Shown piece after piece: positions 8,012 to 15,687 of a stretch of DNA of 33,163 bases (position 1 is its first letter; each line of letters starts with the position of its first letter). The position numbers and the translations under genes are program-made. This stretch comes from an uncultured Prevotellaceae bacterium (GTDB lineage: Bacteria; Bacteroidota; Bacteroidia; Bacteroidales; Bacteroidaceae). The notes under the pieces were generated by a model. It ran no database searches. It had not been told where the DNA came from and saw only the letters and a list, made by a program, of their open reading frames with translations. Location: positions 1 through 33,163 of the forward strand of contig CAMJLI010000007.1 in NCBI GenBank assembly GCA_946406585.1, read 5' to 3'.

Positions 8012-8836
8012 ATGAGCATAGTAATTGGAATCGACGTGGGCATCAGCACCACAAAGATAATAGGAATAAAAGACATGAAAGTGGTGTCGCCAATGCGTAT
8101 CACGGCTGCCGACCCCGTGACCTCGCTCTATGGAGCCTTTGGCAAGTACCTCTATGAAAACCATATCGAACTGAAAGATGTGGAGCAGGTGATGCTGACG
8201 GGTGTGGGGGCTGCATATATCGAGAAACCGGTCTATGGACTGCCTACATGCAAATGCGACGAGTTTGTGGCTGATGGACTGGGGGCGCGATTCGAGTCGG
8301 GGCTCGACCGCATCATCGTCGTAAGCATGGGCACTGGTACGTCGCTCGTGCTTTGCGATGACGACGGCATACGCCACATCGGGGGCATAAGCATGGGGGG
8401 TGGCACTCTAGCCGGACTTTCAAGAATAATGCTCAAGACCTCTGACATAAACCAAGTATCTGAACTGGCGAAAAAAGGTGATGTCTCGAAGGTGAGCCTG
8501 ATGATTGGCGACATAAGCCCGAACCCTCTGCCGGGACTGCCTATGAACGTGACGGCATCGCTCTTCGGTAATGCCAATACTGATGCTGCTAAGGAAGATA
8601 TTGCAATCGGACTGATTCACACCGTGTTGCAGACTATAGGCAGTGCCGCCGTGCTGGCTTCGCTGAATAGTGACATCAAGGAGTTTGTCATGATAGGAAA
8701 CTTGACTTTGCTTCCTCAGTGCAACGAGGTGTTCCCAATGATGGAACAGCTGTATGGCGTGCGATTCATAATACCGAAATACTCACAGTTCTGCACCGCC
8801 ATCGGGGCAGCACTCAAATATGTTTATAACAATTAA
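8012..8836 (+). CDS. coaW: Type II pantothenate kinase
   Basis: Cytoplasmic kinase that phosphorylates pantothenate in the first step of coenzyme A synthesis. At 274 residues it has the size of bacterial type II enzymes (Staphylococcus aureus CoaW is about 267). The ASKHA nucleotide-binding motifs are present: GIDVGISTTKIIGI near the N-terminus, VVSMGTGTSLVL and IGGISMGGGTLAGL in the middle, and a C-terminal FCTAIGAALKY. It starts 60 bases after the CHAT gene without a clear terminator between, so read-through is possible, and is followed after nine bases by the Ser/Gly-rich gene. It is probably unrelated in function to the module upstream. Confidence 0.85.
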   Translation: MSIVIGIDVGISTTKIIGIKDMKVVSPMRITAADPVTSLYGAFGKYLYENHIELKDVEQVMLTGVGAAYIEKPVYGLPTCKCDEFVADGLGARFESGLDRIIVVSMGTGTSLVLCDDDGIRHIGGISMGGGTLAGLSRIMLKTSDINQVSELAKKGDVSKVSLMIGDISPNPLPGLPMNVTASLFGNANTDAAKEDIAIGLIHTVLQTIGSAAVLASLNSDIKEFVMIGNLTLLPQCNEVFPMMEQLYGVRFIIPKYSQFCTAIGAALKYVYNN

Positions 8837-8845
8837 TTTATTACC

Positions 8846-9391
8846 ATGGGAAGTTTTTTTGAAGAAATCTTGAAAGGTGGAATGGGCGATGTGCTTGGTT
8901 CCGTTTTCGGGGGCGGTTCGTCAAAAGGCGATAGCAGCGGCGGACTGGAAGACATCGTTAAAAATGTGCAGAAGAAAATGGGTGGAGGCTCCACGTCAGA
9001 AAGTGCCACTACTTCTTCGTCATCGGGAGGCGGACTGAGCGACGTGGCAAAGGAGATTCGCCGCCAGGCTGGCAAGTCAGCCACCAACTCTTCCAGCACG
9101 AAACAGAGCACCACATCCAGCAGTTCTACCTCAACAAAGAAAGACAGCGGAGGTCTGGGTGACCTTATCAACGACATGAAACGGCGTGCCGGTTTTGAAG
9201 TGGAAGACGAACCTGTAGAGGAGCCGAAAACCACTTCTACACGCAAGACTACCAAGAAAAGCTCTGCTGAGAAAGAACAAGATGCCGGAGGCTTGGGCAG
9301 CATCTTCGGAAAGGGCATTGACCTCGGAAATCTTGGTGATGTGGCAGGAAGTATTATTAAGTCTATAGTATTGGGAGGACGTTCGATATGA
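8846..9391 (+). CDS. Ser/Gly-rich low-complexity protein with repeated GLxD helices
   Basis: I do not recognise a named family. The 181-residue protein alternates disordered Ser/Thr/Lys linkers with short amphipathic segments sharing a Gly-Leu-x-Asp-hydrophobic start: GMGDVLGSVFG (12-22), GLEDIVKNVQKKMG (33-46), GLSDVAKEIRRQAG (63-76), GLGDLINDMKRRAG (103-116), GLGSIFGKG (149-157) and NLGDVAGSIIKS (162-173). There is no signal peptide or long membrane span; the first and last segments are weakly hydrophobic. The Gly-rich N-terminus resembles the start of DUF533/YebE- and DUF937/YidB-like proteins. Its stop overlaps the start of the TerB-like gene by four bases (ATGA), so the products probably act together. 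Confidence 0.7.
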   Translation: MGSFFEEILKGGMGDVLGSVFGGGSSKGDSSGGLEDIVKNVQKKMGGGSTSESATTSSSSGGGLSDVAKEIRRQAGKSATNSSSTKQSTTSSSSTSTKKDSGGLGDLINDMKRRAGFEVEDEPVEEPKTTSTRKTTKKSSAEKEQDAGGLGSIFGKGIDLGNLGDVAGSIIKSIVLGGRSI

Positions 9392-9759
9392 ATACAGAGA
9401 AATTGAAAGACTCCATCGTATTGACAGCCAAGGCAGGACTTTTCTTTGCCAATTGTGATGGCCAATTCAGCCAAAAGGAGAATGATTTCATTGAGGGCTA
9501 TATCGCTAGTATCGAGGATGTGGGCGAGATACCCGATGACCTGAAGGCAGAACTGAGGGACACTCTCAACCACCGCTATGCGCTCGATGACATCATTGCC
9601 GAAACCATGGATTTGGTGTCCGGGTTCAATGACGACGAGCGCAAAGCCATCCTCTTCACTTTGAGGCAGTTCATTCTCAAGGTGATTTCTGCTGATGCAA
9701 GGGTGAAAACCAAGGAGGTGGAGTGCTACGACCGCTGGCTTGAGGCTGTAGGGTTCTGA
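9388..9759 (+). CDS. TerB-like (tellurite-resistance/DUF533 type) helical protein
   Basis: Small all-helical cytoplasmic protein of 123 residues with the TerB fold pattern. It contains two acidic half-motifs with the same spacing: Asp24 and Glu31 in CDGQFSQKEN, and Asp103 and Glu110 in ADARVKTKE, as in the pseudo-symmetric TerB metal-binding site. The start overlaps the previous stop (ATGA), which indicates translational coupling. In DUF533 proteins a low-complexity N-terminal part and a TerB domain are one chain; here they may be split into two genes. Its stop lies seven bases from that of the convergent DUF3237 gene, leaving no room for a terminator. The biochemical role is unknown. Confidence 0.75.
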   Translation: MNTEKLKDSIVLTAKAGLFFANCDGQFSQKENDFIEGYIASIEDVGEIPDDLKAELRDTLNHRYALDDIIAETMDLVSGFNDDERKAILFTLRQFILKVISADARVKTKEVECYDRWLEAVGF

Positions 9760-9766
9760 ACTTGTC

Positions 9767-10279
9767 TCAGTTCACTCTCCACACGTTGAGCGTGATGCCG
9801 CCCTGCTGCGACCAGTCGGGAGCGCATACGTAGATGGCATTGTTCAGCCATGCGTATGGGCTGTCGCTGGGAGCCTCGAACTGTGGGGCGGCCTTGAAAT
9901 AGAACGAGGGCTTGCCGTCGCTGCCGGTGCCGCTGCAGATGACTCCTTTGTTGCGCACGTGAATGTATGTTCCGTCATCGGTCTTTATGGAATAGATGGC
10001 TTCCAACTCCGTGCGATTGGTCTTGGGGTCGGCCAACTGATAGTCTGCACCGCCGTTGATGATGGTTCCCTTGATGTTGGGGCCTTCGAAGGTGCCGCCG
10101 GTGATGGGTATTACCGTTCGGCGCCCATGGGGTGTGTCGCCCAAGGAATAGGCTTCTCCAAGAGTCACTCTGAGTTGCAACACAAACTCCAACTGTGGTG
10201 TTTGTTGTGGGGTGGGGGCTTGGGCGGACAGCGCAAGTGTCATTATCGCCATGCAAGCCGTTAGCAGCATCTTTTTCAT
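9767..10279 (-). CDS. Exported DUF3237 (UPF0311) family protein
   Basis: A 170-residue protein with the DUF3237 signature: LEFVLQLRVTLGEAYSLGDT, then PHGRRTVIPITGGTFEGP, INGGADYQL, IHVRNKGVI and a final FEAPSDSPYAWLNNAIYV. The fold is thought to be a small beta-barrel; no enzymatic role is established. Unlike many relatives it has a clear signal peptide (MKKMLLTACMAIMTLALSAQ), so it probably works in the periplasm. It is the last gene of the minus-strand carbohydrate operon, 33 bases after the GH78-sialidase fusion. It may therefore bind or isomerise a released sugar; that is speculation from position. Confidence 0.85.
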   Translation of the reverse strand: MKKMLLTACMAIMTLALSAQAPTPQQTPQLEFVLQLRVTLGEAYSLGDTPHGRRTVIPITGGTFEGPNIKGTIINGGADYQLADPKTNRTELEAIYSIKTDDGTYIHVRNKGVICSGTGSDGKPSFYFKAAPQFEAPSDSPYAWLNNAIYVCAPDWSQQGGITLNVWRVN

Positions 10280-10312
10280 ATCTTCTAATTTTGGTTACCT
10301 GCTTGTTTTGGT

Positions 10313-13300
10313 TCATGGTATCAGCTCCACATGTTTCACACGTTGACGGCGCCATGTATAGACCACATGGATGTGGCCGTCGCGACTCTGTATGATGGAG
10401 GGATAGGAGTATTGCAGTATCGGACTGTCCTCGAGTGTTATCCAGTGGTTCCAGTTGATGCCGTCGTCGCTGCGCAAGATGGATAATGGCGTGCGTGCGC
10501 CCTTCTCCTTGTCGGGTTCGATGGGCCACTCGTTGCAGATGAGTGCATATCCTCCGTCGCGTAGGTTGACTGCATCCAGTCCGCTGTTGTTGTTGGGGGT
10601 GTCTATCAATTGCAGCTTGCTCCATGTCTCGCCGTTGTCGCTGCTGAATGTCACGCCGATGTGACGGCTGCGGGTGCGGCAGAGGGCTTCCAGACGCCCG
10701 TCGGGGAGCACGATGATGCTTGGCTGTATCACTTTCACTCCTTCGTCGGCCTCCACGAATGGCGTGCGACGCCAGGTCTTCCCCATGTCGTCGCTTAGCT
10801 CGAAATATATCTTCCACCCATGGCGCTCGTCGCTCGTGGGAGAGATGAGGCGTCCATTGTTCAGGATGGGCTTGTTCTTGATGGGGCCGTAGATGCTGTC
10901 GGGCAGTTGCTCGCGCTTGCTCCATGTCTTGCCGCCGTCTTTTGATGTTATGCGCCAGCCTTTCCATCCTGCCACATTCACTCCAATCTTGAAGTAGAGT
11001 TGCAATTCGCCTTTGGGGGTCTCGAAGATTACAGGATTCCAGCAGGCCTCGCGGTGGTCGGGGGCAAATACGCCGTCGGCAACCATCTGTGGCGCAGTCC
11101 ATTGGCTCTTGCCCTTGGGCTTGCGGCTCACCCAGATGCACACGTCGGGGTTGCGCTCCTTGGTGCCTCCGAAATAGGTGGCTATGAGGTCGCCTTTGCG
11201 GGTCTCCACGATGCTTGCGGAATGGCATTCGGGGAAGGAGGCTCGTTTGTATAGGAATTCGTCGGCCACCACTTGTGCACCGCGTTGTGGCACCTTGCAC
11301 TCGAAGTCGTGGCTTCCCGAACCTATCTCCCTCGTCTCTCCGTCAGGCAGACAGGCGGTGGCGGTGGTGTTGGCGGGTATTTCCACGTGCCATCTCAGCG
11401 TGCCGCCTTCTTTCTTCCATCGGCTCTTGATGTCGCCGTAGATGCAACGGTAGGTTCCATCTATGTCGTCTATTTCGTCTACTGTGAAGTCGGGCTTCAG
11501 GAGTATCTTCTTGAATCCTGGCGAGGAGGCGCGAATGCCCACGATGTCCTCATAGAGCCACGAGAGAAGGTCGCCGAGGAGCATCACATGGTTGCCGCTG
11601 TTCATCTTCGGACTGGCAGTGTCGCCGTTCCACAATTCCCAGATGGTGGTGGCTCCATGTTCGGCCATGTAGCCCCAACTGGGGTATTTCTTGTTGGTGG
11701 CAAGCAGCCATGCCACGTCGGAGCGGCCCATTTCGGTGAGGCCGTGCATGAGCCATCCTATGCCTATCACACCGCATGTCACGGTGCCGAGGTTTTGGTT
11801 TATGATGGCTTTCACGATGTTCTTGCCAACTTCTGTCTTCACATATTCGTCGTTGGTCATGCCGAATGTCAGGGGCAGCAGGTTGGCTGTCACGGTGTTG
11901 TTGCCGTAGTAGGTGCTGTCGGGGTATAGTATGTGCCCTGGCACGGTGGTGGTTCCTCTCTTTATGGTGAGGTATGTCTTGTTGAAGGCTTCTTTGGTCA
12001 ACTTCGCTTCCTCGTCGAAATATCTGGCGTCGTCGCCAAGGTCTTGCAGTTCGGCGAAGTGTTTCATCAACAGGCATAGCCGGTAGTAGTAGGCTGTGGA
12101 TATGAGTGCTCCGTCGGTGATTCTTGCAGAGTCTTCGCTGTGTATCAGCTTCTCGTCCTCTGGAGGCACGCACCAGTCTCCGTATTTGTCTTTCCGTATT
12201 ATGCCGTTGCGTTGGTATTGGTATTTCATGTGTTCCAGCCACCGTTTCACATTGGGGTAGAAACGCCGCATGGGTGCTTCGTCGCCATATTGGTTGTACA
12301 GCATGTCGAGGGAGAATGGCAGTGCGGCGGGCCATGTCATGTTGTCGGAGTAATAGTTCCAATATGCTGGTGCCACATCGGGGATGCATCCGTCTTCGCG
12401 TTGAGCCTCTGTGATGTCGCGCACCCATTTGGCATAGAGGTTGCCATTGTCGAAAAGGAAAGCTTCACCGTAGCATCCGCGAGTGCGGTCTCCCAGCCAG
12501 GGCTGGCGCTCGTCGCGTTGTGGACAGTCCACGGGCATACCTTTGTAGTTGCTTTTCACACCCCACACAGCGTTGTGGTACACTTTGTTGAGGATGGTGT
12601 CGGTGGAGGCGAAGTAGCCTGTGGTCTCCATCTGGTCGCTCACCACCTCGCCTTCGAAGTCGGAGAGTGATGCGTTGCGTAGTCCGGCTATTTCCGCGTA
12701 TCTGAAACCATGGTAAACGAATGTCGGGTGCCACCAGGTGCCTTGCTCGTTGCCGTCGGCAACATAGGTGTCGGTGGACTGTGCATGGCGGAAGTTCTCC
12801 ACCCAGATGTTGCCGGTGGAGTCGAGGCGCTCGGCGAAGCGTATGGTGATGCTGTCGCCTCGCCTGGTGTCTGCCAGTCGTATCTTCAGCCATCCTGCCA
12901 TGTTCTGTCCCATGTCGAGCACCATCTTGTCGCCTTTCCTCTCGATGTTTCGTGGTGTGATGCGCTCGGTGACGGTCATGTTGGGGGTCATGGCTCCACG
13001 CAGGGTGCCTGTGGGTATTGCCACGCGCTCGGCGTTTTGCCAGTGGCTGTCATCGTAGTCGATGCTTGTCCAGCCTGTCAGTGCCTTGCAGGCATCGTAT
13101 GTCTCACCGTCATATTCGTTGTTGCTCCTGATGGCTCCATCGGCGTTGATTTTCCACTTGTCGTTTGTGGATATCACCTTCCGCTTGCCGTTGGAATATT
13201 CCAGGATGAGGTTGGCACGTAGTTTGGGGTATCCGAATTGCGTGATTTTGTATGGCTTCTTGTTTTGCTGCATGGTGTAGTAGCGTCCGTTGCCGAGCAC

Positions 13301-14035
13301 CACTGCCAGGGCATTTTTGCTTTTGATGTATTCTGTCACGTCGAAGGCATTGTAGAGTATTGTCTTGCGGTAGTCCGTGGGGCAGGGTGCGAGCACCTGA
13401 TGGTGACCGTTCACGTCGATGTCCACCTTGTTTCCGTTGATGTATGCCTCATACATGCCCAGTCCGCCGATATAAAGTGTGGCTTGTTTTATCTCTCCGT
13501 CGCTCTCGAAAGTGGTGCGCAGGTATCGTGCGCTGAGTTTGCTGTGTTCTTCTTCCTTGTCCCATGGCATGGCATGGTCAAGGCCTATCCACTGCCCTTG
13601 CCAGTCGCTCTCCGTGAGCAGTCCCACGTTCCAGGTGGCTGTGGGGCTCCACTCGCTTTCTCCCTTGGTGGTGGTCACTTTCACTCGCCAATAGCAGCGG
13701 GTGTTGCTTCGCAGTGGCTTGCCGGCATACCTCACCCACTGCGACTGGTCGCTGCTTGCGGTGGTGTCCCAGAGGTCGCCTTCCAGGGCGTCTGCCTTCT
13801 CTGGCGAAGATGCCACTATGATGTGATATGCTGTCTGTCTTACGTCTTTCAGGTCGTTGTTGGCTTCTATCCTCCATCCCAGGCGTGGGGTGGGGGTGTC
13901 GATGCTCATGGGGCGGGTCATCCGCTCTGTGCGCATGTCGGTCACCAAGATGTCGCTTGCTACTTTCTTCTTTGCTGCTTGTGTGGCGAGTGGCATTAGG
14001 CATAGCAGCAGTGGCAACAATAGTTTTCTCACCAT
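10313..14035 (-). CDS. GH78 alpha-L-rhamnosidase fused to a sialidase-like beta-propeller
   Basis: Exported bimodular enzyme of 1240 residues; signal peptide 1-20. Residues about 30-915 are a complete GH78 rhamnosidase: N-terminal beta-domains, a barrel opening with DCPQRDER (503-510; Glu509 the likely acid) and WGYMAEHGATTIWELWNGD with Glu800 as the likely base, then the C-terminal beta-domain. From about 919 a sialidase-superfamily propeller follows, with Asp-box repeats such as SKDGGKTWS, SDDMGKTWR and SSDNGETWS. There is no stop or frame change between the parts. GH78 removes alpha-L-rhamnose; the propeller could release an ulosonic acid such as Kdo, which carries rhamnose in RG-II chain C (inference). 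The start codon overlaps the GH140 stop by seven bases (ATGGTGA), so the two are translationally coupled. Confidence 0.9.
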   Translation of the reverse strand: MVRKLLLPLLLCLMPLATQAAKKKVASDILVTDMRTERMTRPMSIDTPTPRLGWRIEANNDLKDVRQTAYHIIVASSPEKADALEGDLWDTTASSDQSQWVRYAGKPLRSNTRCYWRVKVTTTKGESEWSPTATWNVGLLTESDWQGQWIGLDHAMPWDKEEEHSKLSARYLRTTFESDGEIKQATLYIGGLGMYEAYINGNKVDIDVNGHHQVLAPCPTDYRKTILYNAFDVTEYIKSKNALAVVLGNGRYYTMQQNKKPYKITQFGYPKLRANLILEYSNGKRKVISTNDKWKINADGAIRSNNEYDGETYDACKALTGWTSIDYDDSHWQNAERVAIPTGTLRGAMTPNMTVTERITPRNIERKGDKMVLDMGQNMAGWLKIRLADTRRGDSITIRFAERLDSTGNIWVENFRHAQSTDTYVADGNEQGTWWHPTFVYHGFRYAEIAGLRNASLSDFEGEVVSDQMETTGYFASTDTILNKVYHNAVWGVKSNYKGMPVDCPQRDERQPWLGDRTRGCYGEAFLFDNGNLYAKWVRDITEAQREDGCIPDVAPAYWNYYSDNMTWPAALPFSLDMLYNQYGDEAPMRRFYPNVKRWLEHMKYQYQRNGIIRKDKYGDWCVPPEDEKLIHSEDSARITDGALISTAYYYRLCLLMKHFAELQDLGDDARYFDEEAKLTKEAFNKTYLTIKRGTTTVPGHILYPDSTYYGNNTVTANLLPLTFGMTNDEYVKTEVGKNIVKAIINQNLGTVTCGVIGIGWLMHGLTEMGRSDVAWLLATNKKYPSWGYMAEHGATTIWELWNGDTASPKMNSGNHVMLLGDLLSWLYEDIVGIRASSPGFKKILLKPDFTVDEIDDIDGTYRCIYGDIKSRWKKEGGTLRWHVEIPANTTATACLPDGETREIGSGSHDFECKVPQRGAQVVADEFLYKRASFPECHSASIVETRKGDLIATYFGGTKERNPDVCIWVSRKPKGKSQWTAPQMVADGVFAPDHREACWNPVIFETPKGELQLYFKIGVNVAGWKGWRITSKDGGKTWSKREQLPDSIYGPIKNKPILNNGRLISPTSDERHGWKIYFELSDDMGKTWRRTPFVEADEGVKVIQPSIIVLPDGRLEALCRTRSRHIGVTFSSDNGETWSKLQLIDTPNNNSGLDAVNLRDGGYALICNEWPIEPDKEKGARTPLSILRSDDGINWNHWITLEDSPILQYSYPSIIQSRDGHIHVVYTWRRQRVKHVELIP

Positions 14036-15453
14036 TTTTCCTCAAGTTTTGTGGCGTTTTTGTCCAAATAGCTTTTCTTGGCGTCAACGGCGATGAGCAC
14101 CTTGTCGCTGCTGCGAAGGTATGCACCATCAAAGGCAAACTCGGTGGTGGCATTGTCGTATTCGCCAAGATATTTCAGAGTGCCGTCGGATGGGTTCATC
14201 ACCCATGCGTCTTTCTTTTCTCCCGAAATCTTTGTCAGGTCTATTTTCATGGGCTTGCCGCTGTAGTTGTACACCAGCATGTAGTCGGTGCCTCTTGTGG
14301 CTATCACCCTGTCATATCGCTCGCCATTCTGTCCGGACACGATGCTTTGGTCGCCGATGCGGTCGGTGAAGGGGAAGGTGAGCATCAGCCATTTCAGATA
14401 TTTCATCTGTTGGTAGCCCGGGTCTTTCATGGCATCCCACCATGCTTTCTCTGCTCCAAACGAACCAAGCACTCCGGGGCGCATGAATTGCATGATGCTG
14501 TTGTGACCGTAGGTGTGGCCGAAGCACCCTGCGAAGACTGCCCAATAGGCATATCGGCGCACGTCATAGTCTTGCCACCTTGGTGCGGAGAAGTCGTGGA
14601 GTCCTTGTGGTATGTCTTCGTACGACGGCTCGCCGTCGATGACGGGTTTCAAGGGCGTTTTCTCGAAACTCATGTCCACGTATCTCCAGTTGTCTTCCTC
14701 GGTGTTTTCCTTGATGGTGTAGTCTCCGTCGCCGTTTCTTTGTCCATAGCGTCGGTGCCCGCTTTGGAACATGTTGAAGTCGAGCCATTCCCGGTCGTTG
14801 TACCACCATGCGCTGGTGGTGCGGCCTCGTGGATGGAATGTCATCAGGTGGTTGGGGTCGGCTTTCTTTATTGCCCGGGCGAGGGCGTCCCACGAGGCTG
14901 TTCCCTTGTCGCCCATGATGTCGCCGCCTATCATCCAGATGATGTTGGGCTTGTCCTTGTATCGTTCTCCGATAAACTTGCCGTAGAGGGCTGCTTTCTT
15001 CTCGTCCATCTTGTTTATCTGCGACCCCCAGATGCAGTCCATGGCAATGTATATCCCATTTGCCTCGGCCATGTTCACTATGTAGTCCAGATGGTCCCAG
15101 TATCCATAGGTGCCGGCCTTGGTGTATGGGGCGAAATTGAATGTCTCGTCATTGGCTTGTTGTCCGAAGACGTTGTATGTGGGGATGGCGCACAGCACTT
15201 GTATTTGTTCCACATTATAGCCCTCTTCTCTCTCTCGTGTGAGGAAGAATTCCACTTCATCGCGGTTGAGTCTTTCCGGCATCAGCCACGAGGTGTTTCC
15301 CATCCAGAAGAATGGCTGCCCATTCTCATGCACGAGATAGCGATGGTTGGCAGATACAGTCAGCTTGCCATTCCTCCATGGCTTGTATACATTGGCTGCT
15401 TCACTGCCTGCAGCAATAAGGGCCATCATCAGCCCAATAATAATTCTTTTCAT
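14029..15453 (-). CDS. GH140 apiosidase
   Basis: Exported TIM-barrel hydrolase of 474 residues that should cut the apiose-galacturonate bond anchoring RG-II side chains A and B. Residues 1-19 are a signal peptide (MKRIIIGLMMALIAAGSEA). The DUF4038-type barrel begins with LVHENGQPFFWMGNTSWLM. Likely catalytic residues are Asp178 in MIGGDIMGD and Glu275 in VIDGEPSYED. Their spacing equals that of the residues I recall for B. thetaiotaomicron BT1012 (Asp187 and Glu284), a constant offset of nine. A C-terminal beta-domain starts near 390 (YMLVYNYSGKPMKIDL). It follows GH95 after 234 bases of tandem repeats and overlaps the GH78 start, so it is mid-operon. Confidence 0.88.
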   Translation of the reverse strand: MKRIIIGLMMALIAAGSEAANVYKPWRNGKLTVSANHRYLVHENGQPFFWMGNTSWLMPERLNRDEVEFFLTREREEGYNVEQIQVLCAIPTYNVFGQQANDETFNFAPYTKAGTYGYWDHLDYIVNMAEANGIYIAMDCIWGSQINKMDEKKAALYGKFIGERYKDKPNIIWMIGGDIMGDKGTASWDALARAIKKADPNHLMTFHPRGRTTSAWWYNDREWLDFNMFQSGHRRYGQRNGDGDYTIKENTEEDNWRYVDMSFEKTPLKPVIDGEPSYEDIPQGLHDFSAPRWQDYDVRRYAYWAVFAGCFGHTYGHNSIMQFMRPGVLGSFGAEKAWWDAMKDPGYQQMKYLKWLMLTFPFTDRIGDQSIVSGQNGERYDRVIATRGTDYMLVYNYSGKPMKIDLTKISGEKKDAWVMNPSDGTLKYLGEYDNATTEFAFDGAYLRSSDKVLIAVDAKKSYLDKNATKLEEKW

Positions 15454-15483
15454 ATTTGGTCTTTTTTATCTTTCTTTTCTATC

Positions 15484-15687
15484 TATCCTCTCTCTCTTTC
15501 CTCTCTTTCCTCTCTTTCCTCTCATCTCCTCTCTTTTCCTCTCTTTTCCTCTCATCTCCTCTCCTCTCATTTCCTCTAGCTTCCTCTCTTTCCTCTCTTT
15601 CCTCTCTTTTCCTCTAGCTTCCTCTCTCTTCCTCTAGCTTCCTCTCTCCCTCTCTCCCTCTCTCCCTCTCTCCCTCTCTCCTCTCTC
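15484..15687 (-). repeat. Degenerate purine-rich tandem repeat upstream of the GH140 gene
   Basis: About 200 bases almost purely C/T on the plus strand, so the operon transcript reads as A/G only. The main unit is TCCTCTCTT or TCCTCTCTTT (9-10 bases). TTCCTCTAGCTTCCTC variants occur three times between 15571 and 15645, and a CCCTCTCT octamer array follows at about 15647-15680. It directly touches the GH95 stop codon (15688-15690) and ends about 30 bases before the GH140 start. No gene fits inside. Confidence 0.9.

Noticed and set aside
13828..15579. Long plus-strand open frame of 583 codons opposite GH78/GH140
   Set aside because: It runs antisense to two genes with full family motifs, and ends in the CT repeat; the product is Val/Cys/His-rich shadow sequence.
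15484..15687. CRISPR array
   Set aside because: The repeats are 8-10 bases and contiguous, without spacers or cas genes; the same holds for the arrays at 18114 and 23833.
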